A stretch of 64,000 nucleotides of DNA. Source: Anastatus disparis (taxonomy: Eukaryota > Arthropoda > Insecta > Hymenoptera > Eupelmidae). The notes under the pieces were generated by a model, which was not told the DNA's origin, searched no databases, and worked only from the letters and a program-made list of their open reading frames with translations. The DNA is taken from contig JAFFSR010000218.1 in the NCBI GenBank assembly GCA_017163975.1, forward strand, positions 8,745,501-8,809,500, read 5' to 3'. A program made the position numbers and the translations under genes. Positions 13,558-26,282 of this stretch are shown one piece after another (position 1 is the first letter of the stretch; each line of letters starts with the position of its first letter).

Positions 13558-13805
13558 AAAATTCTTGAAAAATTATTTCATAGAATTTTCTCTTGAAATT
13601 TTTACATATTAAAGTTAAATATATATAAATCAACGAAATTTATCCTGTTATAATTTAAATTTTAGTTCAAAATAAAAATAATCTTTGATTTCAAATTCCA
13701 TTATCTATTTAAATGAATTTCAATTTGTTATTATTTTTAAGTATATAGTTTAATAGTATACAAATAAATTAAACGTTTTCTTAAATGATTTTTAAAAAAT
13801 AGTAA

Positions 13806-13811
13806 TTTATT
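13806..13811 (-). other. Poly(A) signal of the pacifastin gene
   Basis: AATAAA on the minus strand, about 88 bases past the stop codon at 13899-13901. It is the first canonical signal downstream, giving a 3' UTR of roughly 110 bases. Confidence 0.55.
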
Positions 13812-13898
13812 GTAATTATAATTATTTAAAATACAAAATAATATTTGTTGCATTATTTAAGTAAGTAGTTAACTGCTTTATGACGATATACATTATTA

Positions 13899-14897
13899 TC
13901 AATGTTGCCAAATGTCTTCTGGAGGAGGTAAAGACTCTTCGCCGCAATACATTCTGGTACAGATAAATATTGGCCCATCCTCGTCATTACCCGCGCAGAA
14001 ACACTCATTACAGCCATCGTTAAATTCTTTTCCTTCGATGCATTTTCTATTTTCTAAAAAAAGAATTTAAGGTATTGTCGTGGTTCGTTTGAAAATGTAA
14101 AATAAATTGAGCAAATCAAATTAAAAGATTTGTCTGTGTAAATATATTGATATTATAATGATGACGGATATTTTTTATAATAAGTTATTAGATTGAAACT
14201 GATAAGTTTAAAAACTATTTGCTAGTTATAAACAAAACAAGAGTCTCATTTGTCATGATAAGATTAAAAATGTGTTATTACGAGCTAAACAATAGCAATA
14301 TTACTTATTGATATAAAAAATACATCTATACTTTACACAATTTTAAATACCAACCAAAAATATAATAATATATTTTTGGTTGACACTTCGAATTTCATAC
14401 AGAATGAATATATATTTTCAATCTTATCAATATTATTGAACTATCTGGATAAGACTAGTATTATGAGGAAGAAAATTGTAATTATTCAAAGAATATGTTA
14501 TTTTTTTTATTTCTAACTTATTAAAGTTATCTTAAAAGCTCGACGTATAAACATTATACACTCCAAAAGATACTTCAATTTTGTTTATAACGAAGAAGTA
14601 GTTTTTAAGCTTATCAGTTCCAGCTTTTTATGCATAAAGTTCATATGTCAAGTCTGTGTAAAGTCTGCGCGCACGAAATCATTGCCGTCTTTTTCACAAA
14701 ATTTACTCGATTGTAAAACTCTTTTTCAATCGTGGAAATTAAAATAAATTCAATTTATAAATTCTTTAAAAAAATTTAAAAAATAATTATTGTTAATAAC
14801 GAAATTACGAACCTCGTGGAATCGAAGCAGCGTACGTGTAGCAAATACATATTGCTAAAACTAAAAATAAAAGTGAATATGTATGTTTGATAGCCAT
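13899..14897 (-). CDS. Single-domain pacifastin-like secreted protease inhibitor, 2 exons
   Basis: Spliced coding sequence: exon 1 is 14897 down to 14813 (85 bases), exon 2 is 14053 down to 13899 (155 bases), giving 79 residues and a TGA stop. Exon 1 encodes a signal peptide: MAIK, a hydrophobic core SLLFLVLAICICY, then a probable cut near YTYA/AS (residue 23 or 24). The junction CGAG/GTTCGT ... TTTTTTTAG/AAAAT is in phase 1 and creates Glu29; the alternative donor GTAATT would bring in a stop, so it is excluded. Exon 2 carries six cysteines at 33, 43, 46, 48, 60 and 65 in the order C-x9-C-N-E-C-F-C-x11-C-T-R-M-Y-C. This is the pacifastin light-chain signature (CNxCxC then CTxxxC). In known family members the residue after CT is P1; here it is Arg62 with Met63 at P1', suggesting inhibition of a trypsin-like protease. 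The C4-C5 spacing is longer than in classic locust peptides. A short acidic, proline-containing tail (EESLPPPEDIWQH) follows. There is one domain where many relatives have several. A role in haemolymph, gut or venom is inference. Confidence 0.88.
14054..14812 (-). other. Intron of the pacifastin gene
   Basis: A 759-base AT-rich intron with 5' GTTCGT and 3' TTTTTTTAG ends on the minus strand. It separates the signal-peptide exon from the inhibitor-domain exon. It contains a perfect 14-bp inverted repeat at 14351-14382. No additional cysteine-rich exon is visible inside it. Confidence 0.8.
14351..14382. repeat. Perfect hairpin in the intron
   Basis: CAACCAAAAATATA and TATATTTTTGGTTG form 14-bp perfect arms around a 4-base loop. 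Confidence 0.75.
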
Positions 14898-14954
14898 TTT
14901 TAATATTTCAAGCGACGACTTTAGATCTTCGAACTGTTAAATAGTTACTTTTTT

Positions 14955-14959
14955 ACTGA
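14955..14959 (-). promoter_or_regulatory. Initiator (TCAGT) of the pacifastin gene
   Basis: TCAGT, the arthropod initiator consensus, with its A at 14957. This puts the start site 60 bases ahead of the ATG and 32 bases after the first T of the TATA box. Confidence 0.6.
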
Positions 14960-14981
14960 CGTATAAATCGTATCGACGTTC

Positions 14982-14989
14982 TATTTATA
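14982..14989 (-). promoter_or_regulatory. TATA box of the pacifastin gene
   Basis: TATAAATA on the minus strand, correctly spaced (about -32) from the TCAGT initiator at 14955-14959. Confidence 0.65.
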
Positions 14990-14999
14990 CAAGTAATCA

Positions 15000-16541
15000 G
15001 TTAATAATGGGAAATAATCACATTTGTGTAAATTCAAATGTTTAACTTTTTTAAAATTACTTCTTTCTCTCTTTTTCTTTTATATATTCATCAATTTGTT
15101 ACGGATACGTAAATCTTTTGTTCTTGTTTTATTTTGTTTATTTTTCTTTTTGTACTTTAATTTGATGCGTATTCATTATTCTTATCTTATTTTCATGATT
15201 TTCTTCTTTTTTATAATTATCGATAAAAAACATTGATTATATCATTAAATGAAGACTAGTATAATTACAATTTATTATTTGAATGTTATCAGTTCGAAAT
15301 ATTTATCATTAAGAAATTTATAACTTTACGGATTCATGACGTATTTTTTCACGGAGAAACTTCTCAATAGTAAAAACATAGTTTTTCAAACAACATTGCG
15401 CAAACAAGTTTTAATAGAATAGGAATAAATTTTAAAAAAATATACACGTGTCTGTATACACGTAACTATGTTAGCATTTTTACAAATATTGATTTATAAT
15501 GATTCTTCTTTTTCTCATGACAAGTTGACGGCTGGATTATAAATTTTTATTTTACTTGATGCCTTTTTTACTAGTTTTTTAAATTAAAAGAAAATTGTGT
15601 GTGTTTTTTATAATATTAGCTGCCAATTTTCTTTTATTATGTTTTGATGTGCCTTATATTTTTACCATCGTAAAAAGTGTTGTACCATTAGGTTATCTTC
15701 ATGAAATATTAGCTCACACGTGAAATCGTACCAAATGAACTTGTTTTATATTATTTACTGTATGCATAAAATTTATAACAAAGAAAAAAGTAACGATAAA
15801 GTTTTTGAAAAAGTTTAATAATACCTAATGTAAAAATCGACGTTTTTTTCCGTTCAAAATATTACAGCCTAAATCATTAATTTATTTTTTAACTATTAGT
15901 TCTAACATGAGAAAAATGAAGCATAAAAAGTATCGATGTATAAACTTCATGTATATATTACTGAGGAAAGGGTTCGATTGTAAGGATTACAAAGTGTACA
16001 AAAAATATACTTATTTTATATCTTTTTTTAGTGATAAATGTTGAACAAACATTAAAACAAGTCAAGTTCAAGGTTGTCCTTTAAAATGGTTTTTATATAT
16101 TTCGTTGTTTACTAATGTATATATTATTTACAGTTTAATATCTACCTTTGAATATAAAAGTGAATTATTTTCAATATTTTAATGTCACATTGCTTTATGT
16201 TTGGAATTTCTGCAACGTCTGAATTTGACAATATAAGAGAATATTACATTTTAGTTTTTTTCAGTATTTTAATAAAATTTTTGAAAGACTTACTTGATGT
16301 ATGTACAAATAAAATTCCGTTATTCCGAAATTATTGATAAAATGAAAGTTTTCAATATACTGAAAATATTATTTTCCAATTTAAAAATTGACGAACGATA
16401 TCGTGCATTCATCCGTTTCAATTATAATTAATTTTATGAATAGATAAACACGAAATTTCTCGTTTGATCAGTATAGATATTGATAATGGTAATATGCATA
16501 AAAAAATTCTATGAATAACATTATTCATAATTTTATTACAC
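15000..16541. other. AT-rich non-coding stretch upstream of the pacifastin gene
   Basis: No gene is supported. The phenylalanine/leucine-rich open frame at 15024-15236 is encoded by T-rich DNA and has no family features. Confidence 0.55.
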
Positions 16542-16549
16542 TGTTGGAT

Positions 16550-16750
16550 CTTTTTTTTAATTTAACATCGCTGTATTCATGCTATCATTGAGATGCTAAT
16601 AAACGACTGAGGTTGCCAGTATGTTTGTGAACAAAATACATGCAACGTACATTGGTACTTGTATAAAACGATTGAGAGCGGGATTCGAACTCAGAACCTC
16701 GAAGTTATGAATCTATCGCTCTACTAAATGAGCCACTGACGACCTCTAAG
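16550..16750 (-). mobile_element. tRNA-derived SINE, copy B
   Basis: This is the same family as copy A in inverse orientation. The head at the right reads GAGGTCGTCAGTGGCTCAT on the minus strand, with B box GAGTTCGAATCCCGCTC. The body and the A-rich tail run leftward. A perfect 8-bp duplication, TGTTGGAT, flanks it at 16542-16549 and 16751-16758. The A box is decayed (TTTAGTAGAGCG) and the 3' stem has mismatches, so this is an older copy. Confidence 0.9.
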
Positions 16751-16758
16751 TGTTGGAT

Positions 16759-17160
16759 TTTATGTGAACGTTACTATGCATGTTGCATATTGCAAATGGC
16801 CAATTTTCTGCAAAAAACAGCAAAAATGCCCAACTTTAAAGCTTCATAACTTGACGAAAAATCATAGTAAAAAATTTTTTTAAAGTATTTTTTTCAGATT
16901 TTTTTATCTCATACTTGAAAAACTGTCTAAGCTAATCCAAAGTTTCAAAATTTAGCAAAAAATGTTTATTTTTAAGTTGCTTTTTTAATACGAGAAAAAA
17001 CTGAAAATAATTTTATACATCGTTTTTAAAGCTCTATAGGAGTACTTTAAAATCGTTTTTTTGGAATTTTTCTACGACACTTTTTTTCCAAGATATGATC
17101 ATTATTTCCAAATTCTTTTTTTGCATGGTGCTATCGCATTTTTGAATGGTACTGTATTTC
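16759..17160. mobile_element. Possible fragment of a CAGT-ended DNA transposon
   Basis: The right border reads GAATGGTACTGTA near 17141-17153. Its complement, TACAGTACCATTC, resembles the TACAGTACCGTCC terminus of the fold-back element at 31901. The interior repeats phrases such as CTTTAAAGCTTCATAACTT and TTTTTAAAGCTCTATAGG. No matching left terminus was found, so this may be truncated or a chance match. Confidence 0.25.
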
Positions 17161-20100
17161 AACTGACGATTAAATTAAAACTAATCTTGTGTTTTTGTTT
17201 CTCCTAGATACCTTGGTTGCAATAAAAATCAAATTTAATTGCATATTCCTTTATGTAGCTCAATCCATTTTCAGCATTTTCTATTTGCATTGGGAGTGTT
17301 TATATTTAAACTCATTCCCGACACTTTTATTTTCGCCCTTAATGTTACGGTTATCGCTCTTTTTATAAATTTGCGTTGCTTTCATAACAATAAAATTGCT
17401 CCGACTATTGTTACTGTTATTTCAAAACATTAGTTCTTTAAACATTCTTGCAGCCAATATCATGTTGTGAATTAAAAAAAAAAGTATCAACAAAAAAGTA
17501 CATTCAATTTGTTGAAAAAAGATTTTAAAAATTGTTAAATGTCGACTGCAAATGGAATTCGATAGAAACGAACTTTTAGTTTGATTAAAACCTACTGAAA
17601 ACAATTGTTCCTTAACTTTTATCTTTATATAAAATGGAAAATGTATGAGCATTAAACTAAAGTAAGATAGATCCCGCATGAGCTATTCAGACCGCTACAA
17701 TAACAGACAGTATTATACTTCTTTTTTTTTTCTTTTTTTTCTTTTTTTTTTTGCTCGACAATCGTAAGAAAAGAAAGTAAAAAAGAGAAAATTTTCTGGT
17801 GGGAAAATTGGTGAATGGACGATGATGAAAAATGAATGCAATATGAGAATGAAAAATTAGACTGTTTGAAAAATGATATGGGGTATTGTAAGCCCGTTGC
17901 TTCTGATGAAAATATGAAAATAAAAGATTTTTTCTCAACCTTTTTTTCTCTTTTTGAGAAAAAGGCTCGTACGAAAAAGTAATGCAATATTTATCCATTG
18001 AAGATATATGTTCGAATCATAAATTAAAGTTGTAATATTTTATATCGTTTTGGAAATTATTAAATAAATGAAATGTAATATGAATTATTTAATTTAGCGA
18101 ATAATGTAATAGATCTTTTAAAAATGTTTTTTGGAAATTTTTTTCATCAAATTATTATTTTATTAATAAATGACTTATGGAACCAATGAATTTCAAAGTA
18201 AATTTTTTAAACAAAAATTTTTTTTTATATTCTGATGACAATTTAAAAATGATTCGTGGTCCTTTTGCAATAAAAAATTCTTTTCGAGTTTCCTTTATTT
18301 CTATCACGTGAATATTAAATTAGGACCAATTTTGAGATTAAAAACTGTTAAAAACTGGAGATACCGAAAGTATCAATTTGCCTTATTGTAAAAAAGTTAA
18401 TATTAGACTTTAACAATACAAAAAATTAATCATGATATCTCTTACACATTCATAAATAACAAAAAACTATATTCGAATGCGTATATCTCGGTATCTATAT
18501 GTCATCCATAATCCAAATACAACCATTCTATCCTTCATAAAAGTTCTACAAGTATTAGCTTATCATCGACCGTTAAAATCCCCAACATCGAATAGTACAA
18601 CAAAACTTGAATGTAAAACCCAAGAATACAAGGACATAAACCCTCATTGATTGACCTCGATATAAACCGCGTACATATACGTGTATGTCCCTGCAATTGT
18701 ATTTCCGTATTACCTTTATAAACGTAAATGCATTGTTACGTATGCATATATACGTATATGTACGTTTAACATTTTATTTGGCGAACCGAAAACTTATGCA
18801 TATTGTGCGGTCTTTTGTTCTGGTCGAGGGAGATAACTTGGAAAATTTCATGCAGCAACTGTTGCATATACGTACGCGGTTTTACTGCGTGGGCAATATT
18901 TAATGCATTGAATAATCTGCTGGTCTTAGTGATAAATGAGAAACTTTAAGGGCTTTAACTTTAGTTTCGTGAAAATTCATAATGATAAATTTAAATGAAC
19001 AATAATTTGCAATCATTTACAATTTTGATATTATAATATTAACATATTAACCTGTCAACATGATGATCATGAAAAAAGTGAAAAATTTTATTCAAATTAC
19101 TTGGAAAATATGTTTAAGCCAAACAAGGAATTTCTTTAAATTATACTTTTTTTTTTAATTTTCTCAACTTTGAATTCATCAAAACTATTTAAGCCCATCT
19201 AAGTTAATTAAAGAATGCCTCCATAAATTTTACAGGCGGTAATAATGATAACAATTTTCAGCTGTCAGAATACTCTTCCGTAATCTGAAAATAATATAAA
19301 AATTTTTAGAAATCCCGTCCAATTTTTCAAGTTTCTTTCTATTCCTTTAAAGTTAACATAAGTATTATTTTTATTAATACATTAATACTATATTGCTGTA
19401 GTGTTCGTTTGGTTTATCATATTTTAAATTGTCGCATCACAAGATCACTTAAACTTCCATCCTTTATCTAAAAATATTCGAGATTGAAAAAATGTTATTT
19501 TTAATTAATTGACCCAGTTTCAAACACGGGATTATACAATACTGAATAAAATGTAAAAATTTGTGAAACCCCTTATCTAGTTTACTTATAACACGGTTCT
19601 CAGTAAAATCTTTGACAATTCAAATGTACTTCTGATAAAACGACTTTTTAAATGTCTTCCCTCAATCAAGGTCTTTCAAAAAGTGATAGCTCAGACAGAA
19701 AAGACGGAAGCTACCACTAAAAACGGTCGTTTTACGCTCTACTTCCGAATGAAATCCATAGGGATTGAAAAGGAAAAAAAAGAGAGAGTAAGGATGATAG
19801 ACAGGAAATCGCTAAATCCAACTTAGCATTCGATTTGTCCTTGTCAATCGTTGCTTTTTTTTCTTCACGTATGTACTTGAAACCTTGTTAATGTAATCGA
19901 ATAATGATAATGCGTAGGAAAAAAAGTTGAAAAAGCAAGTGTATATATATTTTTTCTTATTCTCTACTTACAAAGATTTATTTTTGAAACATCTTTTGAT
20001 AGCTTCAATTTACTTTTTTTTCTTGCGAAAAGAGGGTAAAAAAATAGTGAAAAGATATTTTTAATAATGAAAAAGATATATAAAATGGAAAAAAGAGTAA

Positions 20101-22029
20101 AAATACGCGGTTGAAAAGGATCACAGTTACATAAAATGATGAAAATTTTTTCCCAAAAGGCTTGCGTGGTATTGTATTGAAAAAAATGATAAAATACGAA
20201 GATTCGTTACTGCAAAGTCGGTTGACTAATTTAAAAATAGTGTCAATCATTTTTTACATGATGAATATTCTTTTCCTTCGCTAAATTTATAAAAATAAAT
20301 ATGTAAATCATGCATAAAAAATTTGAACAACATAAATTAGTATTAAAACTCGGATGATGTAGAAAAATTATTGCTTTAACGATAACTAAAATTAAAAATC
20401 CTATAATTTAAAAAGTTTTTAAAATTTATGTTCGCTTTGATAACAAGATGAAAAAAAAGATTTTAATACGAATCCGTTCCAAATATAGAATCTAAAGACT
20501 TGAAGAAAAAAAGATATCAAAATCAGAAAAAAAAGGGACAAAAGACAAAGAAAAAGTTATTATATTGGAAATTCGTCTTTATATAAGATGAATGAGGGTG
20601 AAATGAGAAATACGGGCTTTCGAAGTTAACGGTTAAAGAAAAATCTACAGCTTAAATTCTGGTAAAAAAAAATCAATAATTTTATTTTTTACTCTACATT
20701 TTGACGCTGTATTAAAGTGTGCCTGCGTGCAATTGAAATTCCATGCGTCAGAATAACTTTAATTTTCAATAAGTCATTTATTATTTTTACGTTCACTTTT
20801 CTGTTCTTATATTGTTTCGTGTAATTTGCATTTTTTTAACAGTTGTATAATTAATCTTTCTTTTCAGTGTCCACCCCAAATCGTAAACTTTGAAATTTCC
20901 TAAGCATTCTTCTACCCTCATCTGTTTCTACGTCGGGTAAACCAAAACTTTCTTTTATTTTCTTCCTTCATTTTACATTCTAATATCATTATTCTTTTTT
21001 TATATTTTTTTTCATTATTCGAAAATTCTGGCACGAAATGTAATATTTAAGATAATTAAAAAATTTTTAGCTAACATGTGGATATTTTTTTATTAAAATG
21101 ATATCCAAAATAATAAAATTGGTTCTTTTGTGAAGTACTCGAATATAAGTTTAGTCTATAAACTCTATACTCAAAAATAAAAAAATCTGAATGTAAAAAG
21201 TTTAAATTTTTTCAAAGTTCAAAAGATATATTTCAATCTTTATGTAATTTAATTGTATTAATTGAAAATTTAGTAAAGATTAAAATGTAAATTTTAATCT
21301 TTTCAAAGTGTAAAAAATTTTGAAAAGATTGAATTTATATTCAAACAATAAAGTCGACTCTCTACTTTAACTAGAGATTTTAAGAACTTGACCTTTTTTT
21401 CTGTAAATAAGAAAGTATAAAATTTAAAACGGACCTACTGAATTTAAAGTAAGAAAAATAAGAGATAAAGAAATGGTTAAAAAGTGTGAAAGAGCTCTTG
21501 AATTTTTAATATTTAACAGCGGTTTTGCTATTTATGCGAAAGTGACGATACGCTGTGATGAGAACCTTCTGCATTAATAATGAATCGAGCCCTCACGTTT
21601 TATCCCGAGAATTGCAGTAATGGATGTTTAAAATTACTTCCTTTTTTTTAAGTTTAATGCTCTAAAAAGAACGCAAGAACGTTGTTTCGGAAAATTTCAA
21701 ATAATGCCGTTTTATAATTCAAGAGGTCAGAAATTATGTATTTTATTTAGAATTTGAATTATAAGGCCAATTTTATTTTAAATTAAAATTATGTCAAGTG
21801 CAAATTGACTTCTGTATTATTTGCTTCATGTTTTAATTTAATTCAAATGATATGTCTTAAAATTATCCCTCACGTATATGAATTATTACACTGTTGTGGA
21901 TCTACTTTATAATTTTTTTCCAATAGTCATAGAAAAAGTGGAGTCTGCGAAATAAGAATAGGACGGTACTTTATACCACTTTCAAGAAGTACAAGTTAAA
22001 ATAATAAAATAGAATCATTGAATAAAGTC
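17161..22029. other. AT-rich non-coding stretch
   Basis: No gene is supported. There is a poly(T/A) tract at 17721-17754 that creates lysine-rich shadow frames, and a near-palindrome ACATATACGTGTATGT around 18673-18688. The open frames at 17422-17998 and 20005-20250 are low-complexity. Confidence 0.6.
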
Positions 22030-22237
22030 TTTTTTTTTTTATTTTATTCAACATCGCTGTATTAATGCTATCATTACGATGCTAATTAGCGACGAAGGCT
22101 TTCAGTGTATTTGTGAACAAAGCATGTGTATCGTATACAGTGATACTTATATCAGTCGGCCGCCAAGAGTGGGATTCGAACTCGAGTCCTCGAGATTATG
22201 AATCCATCACTCTACCGAGTGAGCTACTAACGACCTC
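22030..22237 (-). mobile_element. tRNA-derived SINE, copy C
   Basis: Minus-strand copy: head GAGGTCGTTAGTAGCTCACT at the right end, anticodon-position triplet CAT, B box GAGTTCGAATCCC, body AAGTATCACTGTATACG then CATGCTTTGTTCACAAATAC, 3' stem CGTCGCT...AGCGATG, then an A-rich tail. No clean target-site duplication was seen. Confidence 0.88.
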
Positions 22238-23660
22238 AAACAAGAAAATATTTAAAATATATAATAAAATACTATAAATATATAGTAGAATATTTTTTTT
22301 AATATATATTTTTAATATTATTTGATTTTCTATCCAAATTAATTTTATAATTTAAAGTTATAACATTAAAGTTTTAATATGATACTCGAAAAATCTTTAA
22401 TATAATGTGGACGCAAGAACCAAATATTAAAGTTATTGATATTCACGGCTCATTTCTTCAACGTTTTCCGTACTGACATTTTTAACTTTAATACGCAAAT
22501 TTTTTTCAAAATCAATATTTTAAAAGTTTTATTTTTTTTTAATTTGAAAATTTTTTGAATAATTAAACTTGATTATGATTTAGAAACATAATAATTAACT
22601 CTTAAACATTAAAAATAATTTTGACGATTAAATATTGTTTTTTATACAATATTTCAATAACTATAGCAAGGATAAAATCCAAACAATATATTATTGAAAT
22701 TTATGTTATCTATTAATTATACGTCTTATGTGTCTGACTAACCCCTATAATTTTACTACGGCAATCATTTAAACGCACAGATGTTCTTACCGTTGATCGA
22801 TTGAAAGCTTTCACGAAAATTAACAGACTTGTTTTGTAAATAATCCTAATTTATCTTTAAAATTGACTTGAATAAGGCCAAATCCAAACATCAATTAAAG
22901 TTAAATTGTTTAAAAAAAAAGTTGAGCAAAAAATTAATAAGCTAAACAAATATTGTTTTTGCTAATGTAATTCCTGTATTTTAATTTATAAAATATTCGA
23001 AATATTGTTTGCATAAAACAATATTTAAATAAAAAACGATTAATTATTACACTTAAAGTTTGATGTTTACCGTACTCAATTTGAAATTGGGTCGTGAAAA
23101 TTAGTTTGTTAAAAAAACAAAGTATAACAATATTTATATGTGTATTCAGGATTATAAGCTTTGGTCATGTCAACACCTTTTCATTGAAGTTTTCAAAGTT
23201 TTCAATTTTTTTTTTCTTTCTTTTTTATTTTCATACAACAACATTGCTTCAACTAGCCTTGAACCATTTGTTCATACTTTGGAGGTTGCGAGATGAAAGG
23301 TAAACTTTCGAGAAAAAAAAAAGAAATAAAAGTTGTGCCATTTAAACCAACGCCATATTGAGCAAACGAGCCTATACAAAACAATCAACTCACGAGAGAG
23401 AATATCAGTTACTATATTGATTTCAATGTATATACTAAGATAATATTGAAGAGAAAACTTTATATTTTGATTTTACAACTTTTACCATCACTTTTATTGA
23501 TATTATATTGTTGACACTTTTTGTTACCAATAGTTATTATTATTGGAAATTTCAAGTTTTTCATTTATAATTTACTTTATTTTATGTCAATTTCATTTAG
23601 TTTACCTACACTTGGTGTGCTGGTTTTACAAATATTATATAATTATTATATTGTTCTTAT
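22238..23660. other. AT-rich non-coding stretch
   Basis: Nothing recognisable beyond homopolymer-rich DNA. Confidence 0.55.
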
Positions 23661-23663
23661 TTT

Positions 23664-23728
23664 ATTGTTATTATTATTGTTATTATTGTTATTATTATGA
23701 TTATTATTATTATTATTATTATTATTGT
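23664..23728. repeat. (TTA/TTG)n trinucleotide microsatellite
   Basis: About 65 bases of TTA units with occasional TTG and one TGA interruption. It produces a tyrosine-rich shadow frame at 23543-23755. Confidence 0.9.
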
Positions 23729-23739
23729 TTATTGTACAT

Positions 23740-26270
23740 TGCACTCGTTCATTAACAACTTTATTCTAATTCTTAAAATTAGTTTATTTTAATTAAATCT
23801 CAAACAATAAAAATTTTTCAATATTTAATTAAAATATTAAAAAATTTGCTTATAATTTATACGAAACAATAAACGCTTTTTTCTTTTTTATTAATTTAAA
23901 TGTTTCAATTATTCGTTTCAATTATTGGTAGTCTAATTATTTTCGTCTGAGTTAGCAGGTTTGAAGACCAATAGTATAAATTTATATTCCATTGTTACGT
24001 CAGAGGCCGCTATTGAATGCGCGACTGATTGCAACCGTCCTGGTTTTGAAACAGGATAACATTTACAATTGCAATAAAATAAAAGAAAAAAATATATTTA
24101 CAATTGGAATATCCTTTACAATGTGAAATAAAATAGAAAATTGAATTAATTTTTTTATAAACATATATTCAATCAATCAAATATTTTTTATTGCGGGAGA
24201 ACTTTCAATTAATCAAATATTTTTTGTTGTTGTAACAAAAGAGAATCATATTTTTAAAATTTTTTAATTGCAAAACTCGATTTTTATTTGCCGTTTATTA
24301 TATTTTATATTTAATTTAAGGTTTGCGTTGAAAGTTTATTAAAATTCAATATTTAATAAAATAAATATTTTGCAAAGGTATAAAAATTGTTTAATCTTTA
24401 TATTAAATAAATATTATTGAATTATTGTTAAAAATTTTAATTATAAGCATCAATTCTATACTATTGCTCATACTTGAAACGCTTGCAAATACAACGGAAT
24501 TTCTGGAGCGTTAAAAAATTTAAGTAAATTTGATATATAATTAATTCTTTTACTTTCATGGATAATCTCAAATGCTACATTCATTTATTTTAATTATTAT
24601 TTATTGTTGCCTTGAAGGATTGATTATAGTTATGTTTTTAGATTTTTTGATTTATTTCTTTTATTAAAAGTTCAGCGTCCTTTCGTATAAAAATTTTTTC
24701 ATACATATATATATATATATCTGATATCAAAAACCACCAATTTTTTTCCCGAGCTCCTCCCAAATCGACTTTTTCATTTCTGTATCATAAACATGCGAAG
24801 TGATAACATCGTACTATAATATTCATCAATCATCGTCAGACATGCGTGTCCATTTATCATTTAACATCAAAACAGGTAAAACATACTAAAATTCAGAAAG
24901 AGAGAGAGAGAGAGACAGGCAAGTTTTCGAAAACACGTATGAGAATTGGATGGGTATTAACCTATTGTGCGTCATTGACTTGAAGTGAATCGTATTGGAT
25001 TAGAAATAAAAAGAAGGAATACAATTTTTTGCGTCGTAAATTGAACATATAAAGAATACAAAACGAGATAAGAGTTAGAAAAGTTAAATTTATGTTAAAC
25101 CATTACAGAATAAATAATAAATTTTTTTTTGTCATTTTATTTGATTATTTTCATATGAAAATGTAAATTTTTTCTGTTAATATTTTTGTTGCTAATGTAC
25201 TTTTGGGATTTATTCTTTTTTCAAATGATACTGATAATATTTACGTGGGATTTCTTTTCACAAAAATATATCATATCTTTTCTGTTTTGAACCCAAACTT
25301 ACAAATGTATATTTGGAATCGTTTAACCAATTTGTATTTCCCACTTTTTATCTAGGGTTTATCTAGTTTATTAAGGGTTTTTTTTTTAATCCCAACTTTA
25401 CATATTAAAATTGTTATTCGTATATAGAGTTAGGAAATTCCATCAACATAAAGTGAGCATTTTGAAATTTGATTTCACAAGAAGAGTGTGAGTGTATGAA
25501 TACTAGCTCTCAATGACCCGAGCACTGGCGTACACGGTCTACCCGGCTGAAGGTGAAAACAGTTTTTTAATACTCGCGTATTCAAGTTATTATGACAAGT
25601 AATTGACGTATATATTTTAGTATTATTGAAAATTCAAAAAAAAGGGGAACGTGGACTTCAAATTACCAATTCAGTACGGGTATTATTTAAACCTGGGTTT
25701 GAATCTAATTATTATCCAGACCCAGGTTTCAGTCTAGGTCCATCCGAGTATTACAAAACCCGGGTACAATCAATATATCTAATTAATACTAAATTTTTTT
25801 ATTAACTTGAGAATACTTTTTGTTATATTAAATTACAAACAGTCCAAAGTAGTAAATTTTAGTGTGTCGGTTAAATGGATAGAATTTGCTTCATAATTTT
25901 ATATAAGAAAATGTACCTTAAAGTTAAAAAAATCCAAATCTTAATATTCTAACACTTTTCCTTTTAGTCTTTGATTATCTTTCATAAAATTTATATTCAT
26001 AAGATAGAAGTAGTATTTAGGCATAATTGCTTTTCTATACTTATTTTAAACTATTTTACTAAACGATAATAACAATAATCTGAAAACTTGTTATAAATTG
26101 GTGATCAAGTGATAATTTTGAAATATCGAGGACGTCGAATGAATAAATTATTCTGCAGTACGTATATAAAGTGCTTGAAATCTATTTTACGGATTTTCAA
26201 TTTAATCATTATAATTAATATTAATTTGATGTTATTTTAAGAAAATGAAATTTTAAATTAATTATCTTTC
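23740..26270. other. AT-rich non-coding stretch
   Basis: No gene is supported. There is a short AG repeat at 24897-24915, and a slightly GC-richer part at 25640-25765 with the inverted pair AAACCTGGGT / ACCCAGGTTT (about 25692 and 25723). Confidence 0.55.
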
Positions 26271-26282
26271 TATTTATCACTT

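Noticed and set aside
17652..17998. Open frames of 103-111 codons on the minus strand
   Set aside because: Two frames overlap each other with Lys/Phe/Ser runs from A/T tracts; no splice or motif support.
23543..23755. Tyrosine-rich open frame
   Set aside because: Product of the TTA/TTG microsatellite.
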